Shown piece by piece: positions 16,420 to 25,554 of a DNA stretch of 64,000 nt. Source of the stretch: Mesorhizobium sp. WSM3859 (lineage in GTDB: Bacteria > Pseudomonadota > Alphaproteobacteria > Rhizobiales > Rhizobiaceae); assembly GCF_002295065.1 (NCBI RefSeq), contig NZ_NSGG01000003.1, forward strand, positions 62,001 through 126,000, given 5' to 3'. Below the pieces are notes generated by a model, which had not been told where the DNA came from, did not search any database, and saw nothing but the letters and a program-made list of their open reading frames with translations. The stretch's first letter is position 1. Each line of letters starts with the position of its first letter. The translations under genes and the position numbers were made by a program.

Positions 16420-18468
16420 ATGTCAAAAGCCGTCGACCTCGCCGCCCATCCGCTGACCCTTTGGCAAGGGCCGCTCGGTCTGCCGGATTTCTCGCGCATC
16501 GGCGACAATGATTTCGGTCCGGTCTTCGACGCGGCACTCGTGGCGCATCAGGCCGAGATCGACGCGATCGCCGGCAACAGCGCGGCGCCGACCGTCGACA
16601 ACACGCTTGCCGCGCTCGAGCTTGCCGGCGAGCCGCTCGACCATGTCTCGTCGATCTTCTGGTGCCGCGCCGGTGCCCACACCAACGACACGATCCAGGC
16701 GATGGAACGCGAGGTTTCGCCAAAGATGTCGCGGCATTTCTCGGCGATCTCGATGAACGAGAAGCTGTTTGCTCGCATCGACGATCTCTATCAGCGCCGC
16801 GACAGCCTGAAGCTCGATGCCGAGACGCTGCGCGTGCTGGAGAAGACCTGGAAGGGCTTTGTCCGGTCGGGCGCCAAGCTCGACGCCGAGGGCAAGAAGC
16901 GGCTTGCCGCCATCAATGAGGAACTTTCCTCGCTCGGCACCAATTTCGGCCAGAACGTGCTTGCCGACGAGCGCGACTGGGCGCTGTTCCTCGACGAGGC
17001 CGATCTTGCGGGCCTGCCGGACTTCCTCAAGAGCGCCATGGCCGAAGCGGCCGAGATGCGCGGCCAGAAGGGCCGTTATGCGGTGACGTTGTCGCGCTCG
17101 ATCTACGAGCCGTTCTCGACCTTCTCCGAGCGCCGCGACCTGCGCGAGATCGCGTTCAAGGCCTTCACCATGCGCGGGCAGAATGGCGGCGCCTCCGACA
17201 ACACCGATGTCGTGCGCGACATGCTGAAGCTGCGCGCCGAGAAGGCGAAGCTTCTGGGCTACGGTTCCTTCGCGGCGCTGAAGCTCGACGACACGATGGC
17301 CAAGACCCCGAAGGCGGTGCACGAGCTGCTCGATCCGGTGTGGGAGAAAGCGCTGGAAAAGGCCGCCGCCGACCAGAAGGAGCTGGAGCGACTGGCGGCG
17401 GAAGCCGGCAGCAACGAGAAGTTCGCGGCCTGGGACTGGCGCTTCTACCAGGAGAAGCTGCGCGCCGAGAAATTCGCTTTCGATGAGGCGGAGCTGAAGC
17501 CTTACCTGCAGCTCGAACGCGTCATCGAGGCCTGCTTCGATGTGGCGACACGCCTGTTCGGCATCACCTTCGAGGAGAAGAAGGGCATCGCCGCCTGGCA
17601 TCCGGATGCGCGCGTCTTCGTGGTCAAAAATGCCGACGGCAGCGAGCGCGGCCTGTTTCTGGCCGACTATTTCGCGCGGCCGTCAAAACGCTCCGGCGCC
17701 TGGATGAGCGCGCTGCGGTCCGGATACAAGCTGGGCGACGGCGCGAAGCCGCTCATCTACAACATCATGAATTTCGCCAAGCCGCCGGCCGGCGAGGCAG
17801 CGCTTCTGTCGGTCGACGAGGCCAAGACGCTATTCCACGAGTTCGGCCACGCGCTGCATGGCATGCTGACCGACGTCACCTGGCCGTCGGTTTCCGGAAC
17901 CTCGGTCAGCCGCGATTTCGTCGAACTGCCCTCGCAGCTTTACGAGCATTGGCTGACGGTGCCGGCGGTGCTGGAAAAGCATGCGCTGCATGTGAAGACC
18001 GGCAAACCGATGCCGAAGGCGCTGCTCGACAAGATGCTCGCCGCCCGCACCTTCGGCGCCGGCTTCGCCACGGTCGAGTTCACCGCTTCGGCGCTGATCG
18101 ACATGGCCTATCACGCAAGGGCGGATGCGCCAGCCGAACCGCTTCGTTTCGAGGCCGAGACGCTGGAAAAACTGCATATGCCCGACACGATCGCGATGCG
18201 CCATCGCACCCCGCATTTCGGCCATGTCTTCGCCGGCGACGGATATTCAGCCGGCTATTATTCCTACATGTGGTCGGAAGTGCTCGACGCCGATGCCTTC
18301 TCGGCCTTCGAGGAGACGGGCGATGCCTTCAATCCGGAACTGGCCGAGCGGCTGCGCAAGAACATCTATGCCGCGGGTGGGTCGAAGGACCCTGAGGAGC
18401 TCTACACGGCGTTTCGCGGCAAGATGCCGTCGCCCGAGGCGATGATGGTGAAAAGAGGGCTGGTGTAG
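16420..18468 (+). CDS. dcp: M3 family metallopeptidase, peptidyl-dipeptidase Dcp-like
   Basis: Cytoplasmic zinc peptidase that degrades short peptides, likely releasing C-terminal dipeptides. The zinc motif is HEFGH (H473-H477, in TLFHEFGHALHG). The downstream helix carries the third ligand, in SRDFVELPSQLYEHW. The length of 682 residues matches E. coli Dcp (about 680). The start at 16420 (MSKAVDLAAHPLTLWQGPLGLPDF) is preferred. The frame is open upstream to 16324, but those residues look non-coding. It is monocistronic, ending at a family B repeat. Confidence 0.9.
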   Translation: MSKAVDLAAHPLTLWQGPLGLPDFSRIGDNDFGPVFDAALVAHQAEIDAIAGNSAAPTVDNTLAALELAGEPLDHVSSIFWCRAGAHTNDTIQAMEREVSPKMSRHFSAISMNEKLFARIDDLYQRRDSLKLDAETLRVLEKTWKGFVRSGAKLDAEGKKRLAAINEELSSLGTNFGQNVLADERDWALFLDEADLAGLPDFLKSAMAEAAEMRGQKGRYAVTLSRSIYEPFSTFSERRDLREIAFKAFTMRGQNGGASDNTDVVRDMLKLRAEKAKLLGYGSFAALKLDDTMAKTPKAVHELLDPVWEKALEKAAADQKELERLAAEAGSNEKFAAWDWRFYQEKLRAEKFAFDEAELKPYLQLERVIEACFDVATRLFGITFEEKKGIAAWHPDARVFVVKNADGSERGLFLADYFARPSKRSGAWMSALRSGYKLGDGAKPLIYNIMNFAKPPAGEAALLSVDEAKTLFHEFGHALHGMLTDVTWPSVSGTSVSRDFVELPSQLYEHWLTVPAVLEKHALHVKTGKPMPKALLDKMLAARTFGAGFATVEFTASALIDMAYHARADAPAEPLRFEAETLEKLHMPDTIAMRHRTPHFGHVFAGDGYSAGYYSYMWSEVLDADAFSAFEETGDAFNPELAERLRKNIYAAGGSKDPEELYTAFRGKMPSPEAMMVKRGLV

Positions 18469-18476
18469 CGCCGGCA

Positions 18477-18636
18477 AATCTCCCCCCTTTTGAGGGGGAG
18501 ATGGCCGCGAAGCGGCCAGAGGGGGTCCTCGCGCGTGGAGCGCCGGCCTCCTTCCTCCCCACCGCGGGGCGTCGCGGCAGTTGAGGCGACCCCCTCTGTC
18601 GCCTTCGGCGACATCTCCCCCTCGAGGGGGGAGATT
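18477..18636. repeat. Family B long inverted repeat, copy 2
   Basis: The left arm AATCTCCCCCCTTTTGAGGG and the right arm CCCTCGAGGGGGGAGATT bracket a centre rich in inverted segments (CGAAGCGGCC; GTCGCCTTCGGCGAC). It sits between the convergent peptidase and M81 genes and could act as a bidirectional transcription barrier. Confidence 0.8.
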
Positions 18637-18637
18637 A

Positions 18638-20110
18638 CTAGCGCCACGGATCCGCCACCCGCGGCCAGATCGGCCTCGTCAGCTTCCTGTAATCCGTCAC
18701 CGCCGGGTTGCTCGGATAGGAGCTCGGCGCCGCGACATAGATGATCTCGGCGGCGATCGGCGCGAAGCCGGCGTAGAAATGGTTTGTCGACTTGATCAAG
18801 AGGACGTCTTTGCCCATCGGATCGATGCCGATGTTGGAGAAGACATCCGGCTCGAAGGTCTGGGTGCGGTTGGTGTTCAGGATGACGTCGACCTCGGTGC
18901 CTTCGATGCGTACCACCGCTGACGGCCCCAATGTCACGCGGCTTGGCCCGAAGCTTTGCCAGCCTTCGCTGACGGCCTTCAACACCGTGACACGCGCATC
19001 GATCGGTTCGCCGGCCTGAGGGCCAGCCTTGCCGCCGAAGCGCAGGTCGATGACCGCGCCCTCGCCCGCGGCATGGCAGAAAGTCACCGCGATCGGATCC
19101 CAGATCGTCGCGACGCCGACCTTGTTCACGCCGCGCGCCATCAGTTCGCGCAGCACGATGGTGCCGTCGCCCGGCACGCCGCCGCCCGGATTGTCCCAGA
19201 TGTCGGCGATCACCGCCGGCTTGTCCTGGCGCTCCGCGCGCACCGCAAGCGCTCGCTCGATGCCCGCCGCGGCGGACAGCATCGTCATCGCTGTCTGTTC
19301 GCGCAGCGCATATAGCTCGCGGCCCAGCGTTTCGGCGAGCTTGTCGCCCTTTTCCTTGTCGTTGTCGGTGACGACCAGGATGCGCGTGCCCATCTCCGGC
19401 ACGTCGGCGGCCATGAAGCCGTGGATGACCGAGACCGACAGCACGCCGTCCTTGCCGTGCAGCGCCTTGATCCTGTCGACGAAGGAGCGCATCGGCTCGC
19501 GGCTGGTCGGCAGCACCTGGATCATGCGGCAGTCGAAGGTCGAGATCACCGGCCTGATCTCGCCGCGCGCCGCGGCAAGACCGAGCTCGACGACATGCTC
19601 GCCGCGTTCGTAAAAATCGGTGTGCGGGAATTCGAGGAAATAGGCCATGATATCGCAGGCCGCCACGCGCTTCGGCGTCAGGTGGCTGTGCGGATCGAAT
19701 TCCGAGGCGATCACCACTTTGGGCCCGACGATGGCGCGCACCCGTTCCAGCAGGTCGCCTTCGCAATCGTCATAGCCTTGCGCCACCATGGCGCCATGCA
19801 GGCCGAGGATCACGGCATCGACCGGCAGCGCGGCCTTGAGCTGGCCAAGAATCTCGTCACGCAGCGCCTCATAGGTCTGCCGCTGCACCAATCCGCCGGG
19901 CTCCGCCCAGGTCGCTGTGCCTTCGATGACGGTCAGCCCTTCCTTCGCGGCGCGCTTGCGTAGCGCCACGATCGGCGAGGAGCAGAGCGTCGGCGTCTCC
20001 GGGTGGTTGCCCGGGCCGGCATAGAAGGCCATCTCGAAGGACGCCCGGCCGGTCGGCACCGGCGAGAAGGTGTTGGTTTCCGTCGCCAGCGAGGCGGTGA
20101 AGATGCGCAT
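18638..20110 (-). CDS. M81 family (microcystinase C, MlrC-like) metallohydrolase
   Basis: 490 residues of the M81/MlrC family. The N-terminal DUF1485-type part (about 1-290) opens MRIFTASLATETNTFSPVPTG and carries VILGLHGAMVAQGYDDCEGD, EFDPHSHLTPKR and FPHTDFYERG, whose Asp and His residues are likely zinc ligands. The C-terminal MlrC part (about 300-480) includes IADIWDNPGGGVPGDGT. Some members act on amide bonds in peptides or cyclic amides. It is the last gene of a minus-strand run with two sugar-type permeases; the 79-base gap holds a family A module. The substrate is unknown. Confidence 0.9.
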   Translation of the reverse strand: MRIFTASLATETNTFSPVPTGRASFEMAFYAGPGNHPETPTLCSSPIVALRKRAAKEGLTVIEGTATWAEPGGLVQRQTYEALRDEILGQLKAALPVDAVILGLHGAMVAQGYDDCEGDLLERVRAIVGPKVVIASEFDPHSHLTPKRVAACDIMAYFLEFPHTDFYERGEHVVELGLAAARGEIRPVISTFDCRMIQVLPTSREPMRSFVDRIKALHGKDGVLSVSVIHGFMAADVPEMGTRILVVTDNDKEKGDKLAETLGRELYALREQTAMTMLSAAAGIERALAVRAERQDKPAVIADIWDNPGGGVPGDGTIVLRELMARGVNKVGVATIWDPIAVTFCHAAGEGAVIDLRFGGKAGPQAGEPIDARVTVLKAVSEGWQSFGPSRVTLGPSAVVRIEGTEVDVILNTNRTQTFEPDVFSNIGIDPMGKDVLLIKSTNHFYAGFAPIAAEIIYVAAPSSYPSNPAVTDYRKLTRPIWPRVADPWR

Positions 20111-20120
20111 GAACGCTCCC

Positions 20121-20180
20121 TAGACTTCTTGTTTTTTCGCAATTCCGGGCGAAAACCGCTGCGTGTTTTTCCTGGAATTG
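20121..20180. repeat. Family A repeat module, copy 3
   Basis: TTTTTTCGCAATTCCGGGCG ... TTTTTCCTGGAATTG, the second module of the family A element. It lies between the MalG-like permease gene and the M81 gene. It is slightly diverged from the copies at 9622 and 12864. Confidence 0.7.
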
Positions 20181-20189
20181 ACGGGATTG

Positions 20190-21014
20190 CTATTTGACGG
20201 CCCCGAGCGCGAGGCCCCGGACGAGGTAGCGCTGCAGCCAGATGAAGAGGATCGCTACCGGCAGCGTCGCCAAGAGCGTGGCGGCCATGACATGGTGCCA
20301 TTCGATCGTGTAGCGGCCGGCGACGAGGGAAAAAACCTGGATCGGCAGCGTGTAGCTTTCCTGGCTGCGCAACATGGTGAGCGCCACCACAAACTCGTTC
20401 CAGGCGTTGATGAAGGTGAAGATCGCCGTCACCGCGATCGCCGGCAGACAGAGCGGCAGGAACACTTTGCGCAAGGTCAGCCAGCGGCCGGCGCCTTCCA
20501 TCCAGGCCGCCTCCTCGAGGTCGCGCGGAATGGTGTCGAAATAGCTCTGCAGCATCCACACCGTGAAGGCGACGTTGAAGGCCATATAGATGAAGCCGAG
20601 CGCGGTCGTGGACTCGACCAGCCCCCAGGCAGCCATCAGTCGGAACAGGCCGAGCACCAGCACGATCGGCGAGATCATCTGCGAGATCAGCAGAAACTGC
20701 CGGAAGGCGCCATAGCCGGCAAAACGAAACCGCGACATGGCATAGGCCGCCGGCACCGAGATCAGGATCGCGCCGATCGTCGCCAGCGCCGAGACATAGA
20801 GCGAGTTGATGAGCGCCTGGCCGAAACCGGTCGCCACCCACATGTCGGCGAAATTCGACCAGTGGAATTCGCTCGGCCACCAGGTCGGCGTCAGCACCTC
20901 GGTGCGCGGCTTGACGGCGGTGAGGAACATCACGGCGAAGGGGAAGATCGTCACGACGATCAGCGGGGCCAGCAGCAGCCAGGCGATGATGGTGCGTTTC
21001 AGCTTCGGCGTCAT
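20190..21014 (-). CDS. Carbohydrate ABC transporter permease (MalG-like, CUT1)
   Basis: Inner-membrane subunit of a CUT1 importer, 274 residues with six predicted membrane helices. The EAA loop reads [27 protein letters not shown], the site that contacts the ATPase. The last residues ([13 protein letters not shown]) are typical of the MalG family. Its ATG overlaps the stop of the MalF-like gene by four bases (ATGA), so the two are translationally coupled. The partner ATPase is probably the UgpC-like gene at 24480 on the opposite strand. Confidence 0.94.
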   Translation of the reverse strand: MTPKLKRTIIAWLLLAPLIVVTIFPFAVMFLTAVKPRTEVLTPTWWPSEFHWSNFADMWVATGFGQALINSLYVSALATIGAILISVPAAYAMSRFRFAGYGAFRQFLLISQMISPIVLVLGLFRLMAAWGLVESTTALGFIYMAFNVAFTVWMLQSYFDTIPRDLEEAAWMEGAGRWLTLRKVFLPLCLPAIAVTAIFTFINAWNEFVVALTMLRSQESYTLPIQVFSLVAGRYTIEWHHVMAATLLATLPVAILFIWLQRYLVRGLALGAVK

Positions 21015-21880
21015 GCGCGCTGCTCCCGCATGGCGAGCCGCACATAGATCATGGTGAAGACGAGCAGGATCGCGAACATCACCAGCGACACGGCGGAGGC
21101 CTCGCCCAATTTGCCAATGCGGAAGGCGAGCTTATAGAGATGCGTCACCAGTATGTCGGTCGAGTTCGCCGGTCCCCCTTGCGTCATCACCCAGATGATC
21201 GGGAAAGAATTGAAGACATAGATAGTGTTGAGCACGATGGCGATGTTGATGAAGGGCTTCAGCAACGGAAAGGTGATCTCGCGGAACTGCTGGAAATGCG
21301 TCGCGCCCTCAAGCGCGGCCGCCTCGTAGAGATCGTCCGGAATCGAGGAGAGGCCACCGAGGAAGATGGTGGTAGTGAACGGCACCGTCACCAATATGCC
21401 GATCAGAACCTGCATCGGGAAAGCGGTCTCGGCGCTCGCCAGCCACTGGATGTTCTGGCTGATCAGGCCAAGCTTCATCAGGGCCGAGTTCAGCATGCCG
21501 CTCTCGCCACTGAGCGCCCAGCGCCAGACGACCGCGGTCATGGTCAGCGACACTGCCCAGGGCAGCATGATGATGACGCGGGCGAGGCCGCGGCCATAGA
21601 AATCCGTGTTGAGGATCATCGCCACCGGGATCGACAAGAGCAGCGCGCCGCCGACCACCAGCACGGTCCACAGCCCTGTGCGCCAAAGTGCTGCGACGAA
21701 ATCGGGGTCAGCGGCAAGCGCCGAGAAATTGGCCAGGCCGCTGAATTCGCGAAGCTGGCCAAAGCGATTCACATCATGCGTCGATATCTGGATCAGGTCC
21801 CAGACCGGCCAGAAGATCACCACCGCCGCGAGCAGCAAGCTGGGGAGTGTCAGCAGATAGGGCAGGAAACGATTTTGCAT
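21011..21880 (-). CDS. Carbohydrate ABC transporter permease (MalF-like, CUT1)
   Basis: 289 residues, six predicted membrane helices. The EAA loop is [30 protein letters not shown]. The protein opens with [21 protein letters not shown], the normal first helix. The gene follows the binding-protein gene on the same strand after 427 bases containing a stem-loop and a family B repeat, and overlaps the MalG-like gene. That gap probably lowers permease expression relative to the binding protein. Confidence 0.94.
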   Translation of the reverse strand: MQNRFLPYLLTLPSLLLAAVVIFWPVWDLIQISTHDVNRFGQLREFSGLANFSALAADPDFVAALWRTGLWTVLVVGGALLLSIPVAMILNTDFYGRGLARVIIMLPWAVSLTMTAVVWRWALSGESGMLNSALMKLGLISQNIQWLASAETAFPMQVLIGILVTVPFTTTIFLGGLSSIPDDLYEAAALEGATHFQQFREITFPLLKPFINIAIVLNTIYVFNSFPIIWVMTQGGPANSTDILVTHLYKLAFRIGKLGEASAVSLVMFAILLVFTMIYVRLAMREQRA

Positions 21881-21985
21881 CGGCTGGTTTGTACTGCGTT
21901 GCGAGGCATCGGCGGCGCTGGATTGCCAGCTAGCCTAATCTCGACCTGTTCGTTCTGAGGGCTCAGTTCAAATTCTTTCCCAGCG

Positions 21986-22173
21986 TCTGCGCTGCCCCTC
22001 ACCTGCCTGCCGGCATCCTCTCCCCGTATAGTGACGGGGAGAGGGACGCTGTCGCCGGCGATTTCGCCAATCACCAACGTGGCAGGAAAAGCGCCGAGGT
22101 TCCGATCTGCCCTTTCTCCCCGTCACTATACGGGGAGAAATGCCCGGCAGGGCAATGAGGGGGAGCGCAGACT
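21986..22173. repeat. Family B long inverted repeat, copy 3
   Basis: The left arm GCGCTGCCCCTCACCTGCCT, continuing to CCGTATAGTGACGGGG, is mirrored by CCCCGTCACTATACGGGG and TGCCCGGCAGGGCAATGAGG at the right. It occupies the gap between the binding-protein gene and the MalF-like gene. No other gene is seen in 21881-22307. Confidence 0.82.
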
Positions 22174-22255
22174 TTGGCATTCTATCCTCTGGTCCGAGGT
22201 GAACGCCCTATCGGCTCAGCTATTTTCGCGGCCGTTGCAGCCTCTTCTAAGAGGT

Positions 22256-22287
22256 GTGGCGCGCCCCGCGGGGGTAGGGCGCGCCAC
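22256..22287 (-). terminator. GC-rich stem-loop after the binding-protein gene
   Basis: A perfect 10-base stem, GTGGCGCGCC/GGCGCGCCAC, with a 12-base loop. It lies 21 bases beyond the stop codon of the solute-binding-protein gene on the minus strand. It has no T run, so it more likely stabilises the 3' end of a processed binding-protein mRNA or attenuates transcription into the permeases than acts as a full terminator. Confidence 0.55.
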
Positions 22288-22307
22288 GGGCGCAGGGAGA
22301 TACGCCC

Positions 22308-23534
22308 TTATTTCTTGAGCACCGCGTTGGCCTTTGCCGCCGCATCCTTCAGGCCGGCTTCGGGATCGCCGCCGAGATAGATCTTCTGCATGGCGTCGGA
22401 CGTGATCTGGGCGATCTCTTCCCAGCCCGGGATGACCGGCGCGAAGCGGGCGTCGGGCAGCAGAGCGGTGAAGGCGGCGAGGTCGGCGTTGTTGACGTAA
22501 TAGTCCATCTTCGCCTCTTCCTTGTTCACCGGCAGGAAGCCTTCGCCTTGAGTAAACTTGGCGCGCTGCTCCTTGGTGAAAAGGAAGTCGAGCAGCTTCC
22601 AGGCCTCGTCCTTGTTCTTGGAATTCTTGAACATGATGATCGAATCGGTGACGCCATAGGTGCCGCGCGCGCCGGTCGGGCCGGCGGGGATGGCGGCGAC
22701 GCCGTATTTCAGGTTCGGCGCTTCTTCCTTGATCTGGTTGGACAGGAAGGGCGCGGTGATCATCATGCCGACCTTGCCCTGCTTGAACAGGTTCTGCACG
22801 TCCTCGCGGTTGTTCGAGGTGACGCCCGGTTCCGTCAGGCCCTCGTCGATCATCGACTTGTAGAGCTTGGCGGCTTCCAACGCGCCTGGCGTGCCGAGAC
22901 CGGAGGTGCCGTCCTTGTTGAGGATCTCAGTGCCCTGCGACCACATCGCATAGTAGTAATAGACGTCGGTCTCGATCTCCTTGCCCTGCAAGCCGAAGCC
23001 GAAGGCCCCGACCGCCTTGATCTTGCGCGCGTCTTCCTGCAGCTCGGTCCAGGTGGCCGGCGGCTTGGCGATGCCGGCCTTCTCGAACAGCTCCTTGTTG
23101 TAATACATGGCGCGCGCCGAAGCCGCGATCGGCAGGCCGTAAGTGTGGCCGTCCATGATCGAGGGCTGCAGGAATGTGTCGATGAAGCGGTCCTTGAATT
23201 CGGGCTTGATGTAGCTGTCGAGCGGCTCGGCGACATCCTGCTGCACGAAATCGATCAGCCAGCGCGTGCCGATGATCGAGAGGTCGGCATTGGTGCCGGC
23301 GGTGATGTCGGTGGTGAGCTTCTGCAACAGCACATCCCACGGCACCACTTCATATTTGATGGTGATGCCGGGATTGGCCGCCTCGAATTCCTTCTTCACC
23401 GCTTCGAAATAGGGGCCGGTCTTGGCGCTGTATTCGGCGACGGTGACGCGCACCTCGCCCGCATCGGCTGGTGCTGCCAGCGCCAGCATGCTCATCCCGG
23501 CCAACAGGCCGACAGTCCATTTCGCAAGGCTCAT
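22308..23534 (-). CDS. Sugar ABC transporter solute-binding protein (CUT1, family 1)
   Basis: Periplasmic binding protein of 408 residues. The signal peptide is about 1-25 (ending APADAG). Typical segments follow: FEAANPGITIKYEVVPWDVLLQKL, TDSIIMFKNSKNKDEAWKLLDFL and FLPVNKEEA. It is the first gene of the minus-strand transport run. It is divergent from the SDR, UgpC-like ATPase and RpiR genes, and the two strands together make a full importer. The ligand is unknown; a mono- or disaccharide or a polyol fits the family. Confidence 0.94.
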   Translation of the reverse strand: MSLAKWTVGLLAGMSMLALAAPADAGEVRVTVAEYSAKTGPYFEAVKKEFEAANPGITIKYEVVPWDVLLQKLTTDITAGTNADLSIIGTRWLIDFVQQDVAEPLDSYIKPEFKDRFIDTFLQPSIMDGHTYGLPIAASARAMYYNKELFEKAGIAKPPATWTELQEDARKIKAVGAFGFGLQGKEIETDVYYYYAMWSQGTEILNKDGTSGLGTPGALEAAKLYKSMIDEGLTEPGVTSNNREDVQNLFKQGKVGMMITAPFLSNQIKEEAPNLKYGVAAIPAGPTGARGTYGVTDSIIMFKNSKNKDEAWKLLDFLFTKEQRAKFTQGEGFLPVNKEEAKMDYYVNNADLAAFTALLPDARFAPVIPGWEEIAQITSDAMQKIYLGGDPEAGLKDAAAKANAVLKK

Positions 23535-23589
23535 TCGATTTCTCCCATTGATGCACGTTGGCGCCCGGCCCTTGTGGGCACAGGATTTA

Positions 23590-23604
23590 TGTTACTTTCC
23601 TACA
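23590..23604. promoter_or_regulatory. Possible operator in the divergent sugar-locus promoter region
   Basis: TGTTACTTTCCTACA has TGT/ACA ends around nine bases and lies in the 172-base gap between the divergent binding-protein and SDR genes. Binding sites of RpiR-family regulators in alphaproteobacterial sugar loci can have a TGTAGGAAA-like half (from memory, not searched); the reverse strand here reads TGTAGGAAAGTAACA. The RpiR-type regulator at 25555 is the candidate binder. Confidence 0.3.
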
Positions 23605-23706
23605 TTATCCATGATTTCACGCCGCGCAAGCGGATTATCGTGTTGCTTAATTACATTTGCTTGGCTAGCCTGCCGACTTAAAATGTGGGACGGAGGAGCG
23701 GGCAAG

Positions 23707-24477
23707 GTGGGTTCGAAAGCCGAGTTCGAAGGCAAGACGATTGTCGTCACGGGCGCCGGCGGCGGCCTCGGCTCGGCGATCGTCGAGCTCATGGCCGGGC
23801 GCGGCGCGCGCATCGTCGGCTGCGACCAGTCGACGGAGGCGCTGGCCAGCCCGCACATCGCCTCGCGCCATGTCTTCGATCTGCTCGACCGGGCGTCGAT
23901 CGAAGCGGCGATCCCTGTGCTGCTCGATAAGGACGGCGTTCCCGACGTCCTGATCAACAATGCCGGCTGGACGCGCGCGGAAACGTTGAAGGCGCTGACG
24001 GCGGAGAAGATCGAGCAGGAGCTCGACCTCAACCTGACCGGCGTGATGACTTTCGCCGATCCGCTGATCAAGGCGATGGCGGCCCGTGGTTCGGGCAGTG
24101 TCGTCTTCATCTCCTCGGTCAATGCGATTTCGCATTTCGGCAATCCGGCCTATGCGGCGGCCAAGGCCGGCATCAACGCTTACGCCAAATCGGTCGCCGT
24201 CGAGCTCGGCCGCAGCGGGCTGCGCGCCAATGTCGTCTGCCCAGGCTCGATCCGCACCGCCGCCTGGGACCATCGCCTGGCCAAGGACCCCGAGATCATC
24301 GGCCGGCTCAAGCGGCTCTATCCGCTCGGCCGCATTGTCAATGCTTCGGAGGTAGCGGAAGCCGTGGCTTTCCTTGCTTCGGATCGCGCTTCCGGCATAA
24401 CTGGCGCCGTGGTGCCGGTGGACGCCGGCCTGACAGCCGGCTACCTGCCTTTCATCGACGACATACTGGGAGCGTGA
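23707..24477 (+). CDS. SDR-family oxidoreductase
   Basis: NAD(P)-dependent short-chain dehydrogenase, 256 residues. The cofactor motif is TGAGGGLG, the structural motif is NNAG, and the active-site Ser and YxxxK are in SSVNAISHFGNPAYAAAKAG. The C-terminus carries VVPVDAGLTAGY. The GTG at 23707 is chosen because GGAGGA lies nine bases upstream; an ATG at 23683 has no such signal. It ends three bases before the UgpC-like ATPase gene. Its place in a sugar-import cluster suggests it oxidises the imported sugar or polyol, which is inference. Confidence 0.9.
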   Translation: MGSKAEFEGKTIVVTGAGGGLGSAIVELMAGRGARIVGCDQSTEALASPHIASRHVFDLLDRASIEAAIPVLLDKDGVPDVLINNAGWTRAETLKALTAEKIEQELDLNLTGVMTFADPLIKAMAARGSGSVVFISSVNAISHFGNPAYAAAKAGINAYAKSVAVELGRSGLRANVVCPGSIRTAAWDHRLAKDPEIIGRLKRLYPLGRIVNASEVAEAVAFLASDRASGITGAVVPVDAGLTAGYLPFIDDILGA

Positions 24478-24479
24478 GC

Positions 24480-25547
24480 ATGACCGACGTCCAGTTCCGC
24501 AACCTGTCGAAATCCTTCGGCCAGCATAAAATCCTCGAGGACATCAACCTTGACATCCGGACCGGCGAGTTCGTCGTGCTGGTCGGGCCGTCCGGCTGCG
24601 GCAAGTCCACGCTGCTGCGCATGCTGGCCGGGCTGGAGACAATCACCTCCGGCGATCTCGTTATCGGCAGCACCCGCGCCAACGACCTGCCGCCGCAGAA
24701 GCGCAACATCGCCATGGTATTCCAGTCCTATGCGCTGTTCCCGCATCTGAAGGCGTCGGAAAATATCGGCTTCGGCCCGAAGATCCGCGGCGAGAATCGC
24801 GCCGCGATCGACGACAAGGTGAAGAAGGCGTCCGGCGTGCTCAACCTCTTCTCCTATCTCGACCGCTATCCGCGGCAATTGTCGGGCGGCCAGCGTCAGC
24901 GTGTCGCCATGGGCCGCGCCATCGTGCGCGAGCCCTCGGTGTTCCTGTTCGACGAGCCGCTCTCCAATCTCGATGCGCAGTTGCGCGTGCAGATGCGCAC
25001 CGAGATCAAGGCGCTGCACCAGCGGCTGAAATCGACCATCGTCTATGTCACCCACGACCAGATCGAGGCGATGACCATGGCCGACCGCATCGTGGTGATG
25101 GACCGCGGCCGCATCCAGCAGGTCGGCCAGCCGCTGGAACTCTACGATCGGCCGGCCAACAAATTCGTCGCCGGCTTCATCGGCTCGCCCTCGATGAGCT
25201 TTGTCTCGGGCGCGCTGAAGACGACGGGAGCCCACTCCTGGTTCGAGACAAAGGGCGGCGGCCGCTTGCCGCTCTCGGGCAGCGCGGCTTCCGGCAGCGA
25301 CACGGTCGAAGCCGGCATCCGGCCCGAGCACTTCGTCGTCGGGGCCGCAGACGATGCGATCGCAATCAAAGTCGATGTCGTCGAGCCGACCGGCTCGGAA
25401 ACACATGTCTACGGTTCAGTCGGTGACGACACGGTGCGCGCGGTGTTCCGCGACCGGCTGCAGGTCAAGCCCGGGGACCGGCTGCCGGTGAGCGTCGATC
25501 CGCGCAACATCCACCTGTTCGACAAGGCGACGGGCCTGCCGCTGTGA
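24480..25547 (+). CDS. Carbohydrate ABC transporter ATPase (UgpC/MsmK-like)
   Basis: ATPase of the CUT1 importer, 355 residues. Walker A is GPSGCGKST, the Q-loop is in MVFQSYALFPH, the signature is LSGGQRQR, Walker B is VFLFDEPLSNLD and the switch His is in YVTHDQIEAM. The C-terminal TOBE/MalK regulatory region (about 240-355) has AGIRPEHF. The ATG at 24480 follows the SDR stop by two bases; a GTG six bases earlier is also in frame. The RpiR gene starts seven bases after its stop, so this is one operon. Confidence 0.94.
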   Translation: MTDVQFRNLSKSFGQHKILEDINLDIRTGEFVVLVGPSGCGKSTLLRMLAGLETITSGDLVIGSTRANDLPPQKRNIAMVFQSYALFPHLKASENIGFGPKIRGENRAAIDDKVKKASGVLNLFSYLDRYPRQLSGGQRQRVAMGRAIVREPSVFLFDEPLSNLDAQLRVQMRTEIKALHQRLKSTIVYVTHDQIEAMTMADRIVVMDRGRIQQVGQPLELYDRPANKFVAGFIGSPSMSFVSGALKTTGAHSWFETKGGGRLPLSGSAASGSDTVEAGIRPEHFVVGAADDAIAIKVDVVEPTGSETHVYGSVGDDTVRAVFRDRLQVKPGDRLPVSVDPRNIHLFDKATGLPL

Positions 25548-25554
25548 GAAGACG

